Shown: positions 29,803-37,480 of the stretch, piece by piece | How positions within the stretch are numbered: position 1 is the first letter of the stretch | Layout of the letters: each line of letters starts with the position of its first letter | From: Propionibacteriaceae bacterium | GTDB taxonomy: Bacteria; Actinomycetota; Actinomycetes; Propionibacteriales; Propionibacteriaceae | DNA: 64,000 nucleotides | Direction of reading: 5' to 3' | Assembly: GCA_031285845.1 (NCBI GenBank) | Contig: JAITVK010000032.1 | Coordinates: forward strand, 1 to 64,000 | Translations under genes and position numbers: made by a program | Notes under the pieces: model-generated | What the model was told of the DNA's origin: nothing | The model's database searches: none | Seen by the model: the letters and a program-made list of their open reading frames with translations, nothing else

Positions 29803-30288
29803 TCAGTTATCGAAAGTGAACTCGCTCGCCCAGTCGAAGTCGCCGGACTGTTCGAAGCTGCCGGGCCAATGGGCGCACCCCTGTGGAGTGTGGGGGTCCT
29901 CCACTCGGTCGGCGCTCGCAGTGTACGGCTTGATGTCGAGCACGGGGGTGCCAGGGTCGGCGTCCAGCCAGGTCAAGGTGATGGTGGCGGTGTCATGATC
30001 GATTCCGATCACCTCGGCGCAGGACACTGCGACCGGGTTGGGACGCATCGGTGATCGTGTCGCGAAGACACCCAGGGTGTCGGGCGCGTTTCGGTAGGGG
30101 CTGTTCTCGCTGAGTGTTGCCCGGTCCTGGACATTGTCACAGTTTGAGAACCACCAGATGACCATGAGATGGCTGAAGCCATCCAGTCCCTGAAGAGCAG
30201 GCGCGAAACGCGGGTCGAGAGCGATGGTGGTGGTGTCCCCAACGTCGCGCACCATTCCGATGGGTCGCACGATGAGATTGGTTGTCAT
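29803..30288 (-). CDS. trmO: TrmO-like tRNA (t6A37) methyltransferase (UPF0066)
   Basis: 161 residues, the TsaA/TrmO SAM-dependent beta-barrel family that methylates N6 of t6A37 in some tRNAs. It has the start IVRPIGMVR, the segment LQGLDGFSHLMVIWWFSNC, the signature GVFATRSPMRPNPVAVS and the C-terminal VLDIKPYTASAD. The start at 30288 has AGGAG 5 nt upstream; an ATG five codons earlier is less likely. Some family members may have other substrates, so the tRNA role is by homology. Confidence 0.85.
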   Translation of the reverse strand: MTTNLIVRPIGMVRDVGDTTTIALDPRFAPALQGLDGFSHLMVIWWFSNCDNVQDRATLSENSPYRNAPDTLGVFATRSPMRPNPVAVSCAEVIGIDHDTATITLTWLDADPGTPVLDIKPYTASADRVEDPHTPQGCAHWPGSFEQSGDFDWASEFTFDN

Positions 30289-30580
30289 GTTTTCTCCTGT
30301 CACTTGATTGATGGGAGCGGCGCCGCATACCCAGTCTGACAGGTAGTTTTCATACTATCTACTCTGTGACAAGGGATTTTGTCGCCCCAATCCGCGGAGA
30401 CGGTGTCCTGAATCACCTATCCAGCTCCGTACTAGCGTGGTGATCTGGACGTTCCACTCGATCACAAGGGGCTCCACCTCGGGACGAGGGCGGTGACCCG
30501 TGCCAGCCGCTGGTACGCCTCACGGTCCCTCTGCGGCGGTATCATCATTGTGATCATAGGGATCCGCAGAAAGGACGATC

Positions 30581-30667
30581 ATGACAGCTGAAGTGACCGC
30601 CTTGGCATTTCGACAGCGGATGGGTGAGATCGAAGCATTGGCCTCCGCCGAACGGCACAACCACTGA
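30581..30667 (+). pseudogene. Possible antitoxin remnant (28 codons)
   Basis: A short frame with a GAAAGGA site ahead (MTAEVTALAFRQRMGEIE...) ends in TGATG, overlapping the start of the PIN-toxin remnant at 30667. The overlap is typical of toxin-antitoxin pairs, and 28 residues is too short for an intact antitoxin. No family match is visible, so the call rests on the arrangement. Confidence 0.4.
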
Positions 30668-30825
30668 TGCCCCTCACCGGCATCGCCCTCGACACGAACG
30701 TGATAGTCTCTGGCCTAGCGTACCCCCGTGCCGGGAGCGATCCTCGTGACAATTGCGACGCTACCTTCACACCGATAAGCGTACGGGCAACAGTTGGAAG
30801 CCCACATCACAGCGCTATCTTTTAG
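30667..30825 (+). pseudogene. Truncated PIN-domain toxin remnant
   Basis: The 52-codon frame begins MPLTGIALDTNVIVSGLAYP, which matches the first strand and helix of PIN toxins (LDTNV with the first catalytic Asp). After about residue 22 the similarity stops and the frame soon ends, so the rest of the domain, including the other acidic residues, is lost by deletion or frameshift. Confidence 0.55.
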
Positions 30826-30966
30826 GAAGCAATCATGGACGCTTCTTTCGATACTTCGAAGCTCAGGTAATGTGTGTTCCGTTCTTCATCGGTAGCGGAC
30901 GCAGGTTTTGCGCTCTGAAGACATGCTGACACTCATCGAGCGCCGATGATGAGAGGGGAAAACTTC

Positions 30967-33026
30967 ATGCCACTACTTCTCGAACTCACAAGCAGCCAAT
31001 GGATCGGTAGCGGCTTGCTTGCCCTCGCTTTCCTGGGGCTTCTCGCCCTGGCGATTGGCACCGTCGCCTCCCATCGGAATCACCAGACGGAGCGAACCAC
31101 TGGTTTCTTCAAGAGGGGACTCGCGTTTTGGCTCACCTGCTCCGTTCTCACTCTTCTGACCGGGGTCGGTCTAATCTTGATATTTGTCGCTACTCCCGAC
31201 CACATACTCCAGACACTGCGAGACCATTTCGGCGGAATCTACATCGGGGCTCACATCGTGGCGATCATCGCGGTAGTCCTCGTGCTCGTCAAGGTGTCTC
31301 GATCGACCACAACCTCCGGCCAAGCTGGCGAAGCCGTCACCACCGCTCGAGCCAGAAGGACACGCCGCCGACACTCAACACTTCCACAGTCCTCACTGAC
31401 GGAGCTCGCGCCTGGGTCACTCGGTCATCAACCCACGCCTGATCGCTTCGCCGCGCTCTGTGTGATTCTGGCAGCGATTATTGCTTCACTGGGCGTGTTC
31501 GCGGGTCTAAACGCGACGAATAGCCAGGAGTCACTGAACAACGCGAATATCCTGAGCGAGCAATACAACACTGCTCTCGCCAACCTTGGTAGCGACAGCG
31601 CCGTGATCCGCGCAGGCGCAGCCTCGACGCTCGGCACGATCGCCGACAACTGGGCCACCTGGCCGGGTCTTCCCAAAGCTGACGCGGAGGCTCATCGCGA
31701 GGTGGTTATTAGGACACTGATCGACTACCTACGAACCACGATTCCTACAGAACCCACGACGCGCGCCGCCGAAGAGAATGTCCGAGACACCATTGCAGCT
31801 GTCTTCCAACGCCACCTGGCCCGATCCACAACTCCAAGTACCCAGCTGTCCCCCACAGATCCGACCTCTAAGGAGGATGAGACCGCGGATCCCCCCGATT
31901 CCTGCGATAGTCTCTCGAGCCGGCGCGAAGCGGCCTTGGCAGTTCCAGTATCCAGCCAGATCTCGTGGTCGGGCTTCTCGCTGGACTTCTCCGAAACCTT
32001 CTGGCACGAGGCTCGCTTCGAGGGCGCTTTCTTTTACAGTCTGCCCTCGTTCGTGAACGCCGTTTTCACCGGATGGGCCAACTTCAAGAATGCTCAGTTC
32101 CTCGGAACCGACGACGGGGAGTTCGAGTTCACGGACTTCACAAATGCGGAATTCCAGCAGGGTGTGTCTTTCGAATCATCGTTCTTCTCGAGGTCGCCGT
32201 CGAGCACGATTTACGCCGCGTACTTCCAAGAAGCCAAATTCGGGGGGTACTCAGACTTCTCTGATTCCTACTTTCAATCATCCTTGTTCAAAGCATCAGA
32301 CTTCACTGGTGGCGCCACCTGGGAGAAGGCCACCCTCGGTGACTCGATGTTCACCGAGGCCCAGTTTGATTACAAGCCATCGACCGTCACCTCTATGACT
32401 TCAGCCAAACTACCTTCTGTGGCCCGTTGCTCTTCAGCAAAGCCTCATTCTCTGAGAGAGCAGCCGTGACTTTCGACTCTGCAGATTTCAGGAGTTCCGC
32501 CCTCTTTGATGATGTTGATTTCCTAGGGAATGCCTTCGCCTACGCGGCTGACTTCACAGACTCGCACTTCTCGAAGGACGCCGACTTCTCTTCGTCTATG
32601 CCTTGGCTCACCAGACAAGCCATTGCGGCCGGCGGTAACACCGGAGGAATGCCCCTTGGAGAGGATGACGGGCCGACCGTCCACCCAGACTTCGGTGGAC
32701 AAGGAGTGAGCTTCATCGGCGCGCGATTCGACGGAAAGCTCGACCTCGTCAACGTCGCGATCGATGGGTCGAAAAACGGAGAACCCGACCCAGGCTATGG
32801 TCTTCTCTTCGGGGATCCCGGAGACGAGAAAAAGGCCGCCGTTTTCGCTAAGTCCGTGGACATGGGTGGCGGCATCCTGCTCGATAACACGAGACTCTGC
32901 TTTTTCGGAGTGGACACGGGAGCATTCGAGGGCGACATAACACTCTCCCCGGGCTCAGTGATCCGCAGAACGGAAGGCAACGACCTTCCATATGACCCGA
33001 CTAACCCCTTCTTCCACCTCAGCTAG
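30967..33026 (+). pseudogene. Pentapeptide-repeat membrane protein with a frameshift
   Basis: The first frame runs to 32469. It begins MPLLLELTSSQWIG (GAGGGG site upstream; an earlier ATG at 30946 is possible). There are three TMs in the first 110 residues, another at about 160-185, and then pentapeptide-like repeats (ARFEGAFF, ANFKNAQF, ADFTNAEF type). Near 32370-32395 repeat coding leaves this frame: the +1-offset frame continues LYDFSQTTFCGPLLFSKASF to a stop at 33026 with more repeats and a C-terminal domain. A single indel explains it. Joined, the protein is about 685 residues. Either the gene is broken, or there is a sequencing error or programmed frameshift. Codon use looks less GC-biased than the neighbours, as in an acquired island. 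Confidence 0.7.
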
Positions 33027-33052
33027 TCCCGTCTTTCACCTCAAAAAACGTC

Positions 33053-33430
33053 TTAGCGCACGACTCGCACCCCTAGTTGTTCAGCCTTCGCCAACAGCCG
33101 TCGGTCGAAGCTGGCAACACCAGATCCAGTCGTACGAGCGAGCCACAAGACAATCGCGTCGGGCATTCTCAGGCCGGAATCGCAGCGAGTCGCGGCGATA
33201 GCGACCATGTCCTCAGCAGTGATGGGGATGACCTCGATCGCAAGCTCTCTGAAGATATCAACCCAAGCCGAGCGATCCACCGCTCGAACCATGAGCTCAG
33301 CGCCAGTCAAAGCGGCAATAGCCAGTGGCTCGAGTGTCTCCATGATGGACACAGCCGCGTCATGCGAAGCGTCTGACGGATCGACAAAGGCGATCAGGAC
33401 GCAGGCGTCGAGCACGATCACGACGGCCAC
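33053..33430 (-). CDS. PIN-domain toxin (VapC-like)
   Basis: 125 residues, a PIN-domain ribonuclease. The catalytic acids are in IVLDACVLIAF, AALTGAEL, LRMPDAIVLW and ASFDRRLL. VapC-type toxins cut tRNA or rRNA when the antitoxin is degraded. It follows the antitoxin gene with a 13-nt overlap; the start is GTG at 33430. Confidence 0.85.
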   Translation of the reverse strand: MAVVIVLDACVLIAFVDPSDASHDAAVSIMETLEPLAIAALTGAELMVRAVDRSAWVDIFRELAIEVIPITAEDMVAIAATRCDSGLRMPDAIVLWLARTTGSGVASFDRRLLAKAEQLGVRVVR

Positions 33431-33669
33431 TCATCTTTCATCGCTTGCGCTGCGCCTGCCGGGTAAACCCCTGGCATCGAGCCCGCCCATTTTTGAATCG
33501 CGGCGCGCCGCGCCCTCAGATCGTGCCTGGCAGCGTCAGCACCGCGAGCGATCAGGCGTCTCAAAGCTTCACTTCGAGTCGCCTCTGGCCACAAGGTCTC
33601 GGCGACATCGATCGCCTCAGCGATCTCCGGGGTCTCAGTGATGGAATGTCTGAGGAGAGTTGTCGGCAT
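33418..33669 (-). CDS. Antitoxin partner of the PIN toxin (VapB-like)
   Basis: 83 residues from ATG 33669 (MPTTLLRHSITETPEIAEAI). The N-terminal half has a ribbon-helix-helix-like pattern (RHSITETPEIAEAID, RSEALRRLIARGADA), which would bind its own promoter; the C-terminal half (RAAIQKWAGSMPGVYP) would wrap the toxin. TACACT ends 6 nt before this ATG, so the message is probably leaderless and the longer frame upstream is not used. Confidence 0.75.
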   Translation of the reverse strand: MPTTLLRHSITETPEIAEAIDVAETLWPEATRSEALRRLIARGADAARHDLRARRAAIQKWAGSMPGVYPAGAAQAMKDEWPS

Positions 33670-33675
33670 AGGGCT

Positions 33676-33681
33676 AGTGTA
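33676..33681 (-). promoter_or_regulatory. -10 box TACACT of the toxin-antitoxin operon
   Basis: On the minus strand TACACT ends 6 nt before ATG 33669, giving a leaderless message. Confidence 0.55.
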
Positions 33682-33720
33682 GCACGCATTACTCCAGTGC
33701 AGCACCCGTCCCCACCTTCT

Positions 33721-34785
33721 TCACACCAGCCGCTTTTCGACGAACTCGGAGACCATGGCGGGCAGGATGGCGAAGTAGTCCATGGCGAAGGTCAGAATGT
33801 CACCGACTTCGTACGTTGTCGCGCTGTCGGTGATGTCGGCCACGAAGACGTCGCTGCTGCCTTCTTCGATCAGGATGGCTGGATCGTGCGGGCTGAGCGA
33901 ATGGATGCCGACGTCTTGTTTCCCGACGGCGACCAGGGCGCGGCGGCGTACCCCACGGTCAGGGAAATGCGGATCGGCGTCAACCGGCGTCTGACCCGGA
34001 GCCCGGGGCCCACTCGGCAGCGACGGCTTGTCGACCACCTCGATAATCTCCGCTGACAAGGTAAAAGGACTGACCGATCCACCGGGCAGCGGTGTGCCGA
34101 AGTTGGCGATCTTTCCGGTCAGAATCGTCTCCCCGACGCGCAGGTGGTTGATCCGCGGCGGCATCTGTCCGTCGATCAGCAGGCCCAATCCGTTGGAACT
34201 TCCGCCCGAAATCACAGGCAGCGTACGACCGAGCGCGGTCTCGACCTCGTCGACCAGCCGGGCGAACTGATCCATCGCGTCGGGGGAGGGGACCACGTCG
34301 GACACGCAGCCGAACTCCGTGCCGAGCCCGTGGAGTTCGATCCCCGGAACGCGACTCGTTTCGACGCAAACCTCGACCACTCGATCCGGCAGCACCCCTT
34401 CTCGGCGGTCGCCAGATTCGACCATGATCACCACTTTGTGACGCTTGCTCTGATCTTCGGCGGCGGCCCCCAGCGCGCGAATCGTCGCCAGTTCGGTGTT
34501 GAGGCTGACATCGGTGTGACGGACCACGTCGTACGCTTGACTGATCAGCGGCAGGCGAATCATCCACTTCTCCACCGGCAGACCGTCGTACTTGCGCAGC
34601 GTGTGGACGTGAGCCTCGCCCAGCGACGTGGCGCCGGCCTCGATCAGCCGCTCAACCAGTGGTTGATAACCGGCCAATGCCTTCGTGACCAGGCTGAGCG
34701 CGACGCCCCGAGCTTCGGCGGCTGCGCGAATCGCCGCGAAGTTGGCCAACACGCCCTCCACCTGAATGTCCACCCGTGGATACAC
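33721..34785 (-). CDS. PLP-dependent amino acid racemase (alanine/ornithine racemase family)
   Basis: 354 residues, a fold-type III PLP enzyme resembling ornithine racemase and related two-domain racemases. The PLP Lys35 is in SLVTKALAGYQ. Other segments match this family rather than Alr: VSLNTELATIRAL, VVIMVESGDRREGV, GLGTEFGCVS, VISGGSSNGL, INHLRVGE, VVDKPSLPSGP, AVGKQDVG. GTG 34785 is chosen because AAGGAGG lies 6 nt upstream and the family start (YPRVDIQVEGV) follows. The amino acid racemised is unknown. It lies 195 nt downstream of the MurT/GatD-like genes on the same strand, which suggests work on a D-amino acid of the cell wall. Confidence 0.85.
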   Translation of the reverse strand: MYPRVDIQVEGVLANFAAIRAAAEARGVALSLVTKALAGYQPLVERLIEAGATSLGEAHVHTLRKYDGLPVEKWMIRLPLISQAYDVVRHTDVSLNTELATIRALGAAAEDQSKRHKVVIMVESGDRREGVLPDRVVEVCVETSRVPGIELHGLGTEFGCVSDVVPSPDAMDQFARLVDEVETALGRTLPVISGGSSNGLGLLIDGQMPPRINHLRVGETILTGKIANFGTPLPGGSVSPFTLSAEIIEVVDKPSLPSGPRAPGQTPVDADPHFPDRGVRRRALVAVGKQDVGIHSLSPHDPAILIEEGSSDVFVADITDSATTYEVGDILTFAMDYFAILPAMVSEFVEKRLV

Positions 34786-34980
34786 GGCCGCCTCCTTCAA
34801 TGCCACGTCTGCCCGATGACTTGATCGCGTGACCTCTCGCGCCAGTTTATCGGAGCGAGTGAGTCGGACCATACGGGCGGGCAGGTGAACAGGGGGCCGC
34901 TCAGCGCGGCGGACGACCCCGCCTCTCGACATAGCTGCACACTCGACGCGTCACCGACCTTCACCGCGGGGGCCCCGCCC

Positions 34981-35895
34981 TCACTGGATGACGCCGGGCA
35001 CCGTCCGCTTGCTCGCGACGAAGCTGCGCGTCGCCTGCGCCCCCTGACGTTCCAACTGCCACGTCGCGTCGGGAATGTCCGCCAGTTCAACCTCGGGATG
35101 CGTCGCGATCACGACATCGCGCAGGTACGACTGCGTGAACCAGGGGTTTCTGACCAACGCCGGTCCGAGCAGGTTTGTCGCGATCGCGTTGCCGCGTCGT
35201 ACGCCTTCCGATTCGATCTGCCACGACCCATTGCCCAGCCCGTAGACGACTCGACCGAACGGTTGCTCCGCTGGGTCAGACGGATCACCCAAACGGAGAT
35301 CGACCATCCGGATCTGCATCCCGACCAGCGTCTCTCGGCCGACCTGGAGAATCAGGTCGTCGCCGTAAATCTCATCGCGTTCAGTCACGTCGAGGTGAAG
35401 CAGTCCGAGTCCTTCGATCACGTCACCGCCCGAACCGCCGAATCGACCACCCGCGGGCGTCGTTTGGCTCCCGCCATCATTCACCGACCGCTCACTGACC
35501 GCCGCAGACCCCCCACCGCCGCCCGAACCGCCCGCACCTGCGCTGGATCGTCCGGTCCCCGGCGCCTGAATCCGCTGGGTACGATCAGCCACAATCGCCA
35601 CCGAAGCGCCCGAAACGTACAGTCCCTTGCCCGCGTCGATATGTCGCCCCAGCTCGGCTGCATGGCCCGACAGCGCGCCGACCACCGCCGGGACGACTGC
35701 CAACTCGCCAGCCCCGATGACGATCAGGTCGGTGTCAGCGAAATCCACCTCGTCGGTCAGACGATCGACCCGCGTGACACGGGTGTCGAGGCCCATCAAC
35801 CCAGCGACGCGTCGCAGCGCCATGACGTTGCCTCGATCGCCATGCAAGTTGAGAATGCCCGGATACAACCACGTGATGTCCAGTGTCGGCTTCAC
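34981..35895 (-). CDS. gatD: GatD-like glutamine amidotransferase homologue lacking the catalytic Cys and His
   Basis: 304 residues of the CobB/CobQ-like class I amidotransferase fold. It has the GatD start (LYPGILNLHGDRGNVMALRR) and the order of GatD segments, but the nucleophile motif CGGYQ reads SGASV (in GLYVSGASVAIV) and the YLHGP motif with the catalytic His reads NLLGPAL. So it should not hydrolyse glutamine. A Gly/Ser-rich insertion of about 45 residues (around 130-175) is also unusual. The ATG overlaps the stop of the MurT-like gene (ATGA), so a complex is likely. It may be a structural subunit or use another nitrogen source; loss of function is also possible, but the frame is intact. 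Confidence 0.8.
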   Translation of the reverse strand: MKPTLDITWLYPGILNLHGDRGNVMALRRVAGLMGLDTRVTRVDRLTDEVDFADTDLIVIGAGELAVVPAVVGALSGHAAELGRHIDAGKGLYVSGASVAIVADRTQRIQAPGTGRSSAGAGGSGGGGGSAAVSERSVNDGGSQTTPAGGRFGGSGGDVIEGLGLLHLDVTERDEIYGDDLILQVGRETLVGMQIRMVDLRLGDPSDPAEQPFGRVVYGLGNGSWQIESEGVRRGNAIATNLLGPALVRNPWFTQSYLRDVVIATHPEVELADIPDATWQLERQGAQATRSFVASKRTVPGVIQ

Positions 35896-37334
35896 TTCTC
35901 CCCCTTCCGATCGGCGGCGGCGCGCAACGTCTCGTACATCCCGATCATCGTCACCAGATAGACCTGTTCGGTCGGCGCGGCGGCGATGGCGTCAAGGATC
36001 GGGCGGGGCTGGTCCGAATCGACGACGACGATCCGATCGGCGGGGAATCCGGCGTACGTCATCCGGTTGGCCGCGTCGAAACTGTTCGTCGCGCCGAAGA
36101 AGACACACGACTCGACATGGCTGGACAGCAGCGCTTCGACATCGCAGTCGAAGAAGTACGCCGTGTTGGTGTAGTGCGGAATGATGTCGTGAACCAATTG
36201 CAGCCCGACAACGAACGTCTTGCTCGTCGAATCGGCCGCGACATCGTCGATCGCCGACTGGACGGTTTCCGGGTTCTCCTGTTTCATACGGACGTAGCGA
36301 ACCTTCTTGCCCTGGTACGTGAACTCTTCGAGCCGCCCGCCGACATTGGTGAAACTGTCGTACGCCCGCGCCAAACGGTCGGCGTCGATGCCCGCCTGTG
36401 AGGCGACCGCGCCACACAACGCGTAGTTGTAGAGGAAATGCGCCGCGTCGTACCCCAGATGATAAGTACGCCCAGCCATCCCGAATCGGCGCTTGGCGTA
36501 ATCCACGGAGTCGATCTGATAATCGGGGGTCTCGGCGCTGGCGAATCCGCAGCCAGGACAGGAGAAACGGCCGACCCCGGCCAGGTTGCTCCACTGGAAC
36601 TCGATCGCGTCGTGACAGATCGGGCAGGCCATCGTCTGAGCGTAGTCGTCGCGCCGCAGTTGCGAGGCCCGCTCGTTGCGCGCCACACCGAAGCTGATCG
36701 TACGCCCGGCGTACTGTCCCAATGACGCCGAGCGGGGCTCCTCGTTGTTGACATAGACGGTCACATCCGGGCCAAGCGCGCGCCGAATCTTCTGATAGAT
36801 GTAGTCGGGGTCGCCGTTGCGCTGAACCTGATCCTTCTGAATGTTCGTCACCGCGACATGGCGCGCCGGTATGGCCGCCCGAACCCGCTCCAGGTTGCGC
36901 TCGTCAACCTCAAGAATGAGATAGTCGGCTTTGAGCCGGCCCCGCCAGGTGGTGTTCTTCACCAGGGTCGTCGCGATACCCGTCTTCTGATTGGCGCCCT
37001 CCAGGTTGGTCGCGACGGTGCGTCCAGCCGTGCGAAAAGCATGCACGACCAGGTTGTTTGAGGTTGATTTGCCGTTCGTGCCGGTGATGAAGTACGTCTT
37101 GTCAGGATCGATCCCCCGGAACCCGGCCAACAGGTCGGGCATGATCCGACAGGCGATCTCGCCTGACATGTTCGTGCCGCGCGACGGGAAGAAAACCCCG
37201 ATCAGCGCGGCGGCGAGCTTGCCGACCCACAACGCGAACAGAAAACGAGGGCCACCAGGCCGTCCGGTCGACGAAGACGACGGAAGCCCTTCAGCGGGTG
37301 ACCTCCCGCCAACACCATCCAATGGTTTCGACAT
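35892..37334 (-). CDS. murT: MurT-like Mur ligase family protein
   Basis: 480 residues. The Mur-ligase middle domain has the P-loop (FITGTNGKSTSNN) and TNLEGANQKTG; a four-Cys zinc ribbon (CPIC and CPGC pairs around residues 236-262) is the MurT hallmark; a DUF1727 C-terminal domain follows. MurT with GatD amidates D-Glu of lipid II. Here the DUF1727 region is divergent: the usual ADG.D.SW.WD motif with its catalytic Asp reads IIPHYTNTAYFFDCDVE, matching the altered partner. GGAGAGG lies 8 nt before the ATG. The N-terminal region has a hydrophobic stretch (FLFALWVGKLAAALIGVFF) that may touch the membrane. First gene of a three-gene set with the GatD-like and racemase genes. Confidence 0.82.
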   Translation of the reverse strand: MSKPLDGVGGRSPAEGLPSSSSTGRPGGPRFLFALWVGKLAAALIGVFFPSRGTNMSGEIACRIMPDLLAGFRGIDPDKTYFITGTNGKSTSNNLVVHAFRTAGRTVATNLEGANQKTGIATTLVKNTTWRGRLKADYLILEVDERNLERVRAAIPARHVAVTNIQKDQVQRNGDPDYIYQKIRRALGPDVTVYVNNEEPRSASLGQYAGRTISFGVARNERASQLRRDDYAQTMACPICHDAIEFQWSNLAGVGRFSCPGCGFASAETPDYQIDSVDYAKRRFGMAGRTYHLGYDAAHFLYNYALCGAVASQAGIDADRLARAYDSFTNVGGRLEEFTYQGKKVRYVRMKQENPETVQSAIDDVAADSTSKTFVVGLQLVHDIIPHYTNTAYFFDCDVEALLSSHVESCVFFGATNSFDAANRMTYAGFPADRIVVVDSDQPRPILDAIAAAPTEQVYLVTMIGMYETLRAAADRKGEK

Positions 37335-37480
37335 GGTCGCATCCTCTCCGTCGCGTCACCAGCCGACCAGCTGGGCCCGTGTCATCCGGCTCGACCCGGC
37401 CCATCGCCAGTCGATCGCCTCGCCTCAGCTTAGCGGCCAGCCGCCTCGGTCTGATCAAACCTCGGCCCCGACGCGTCCGG

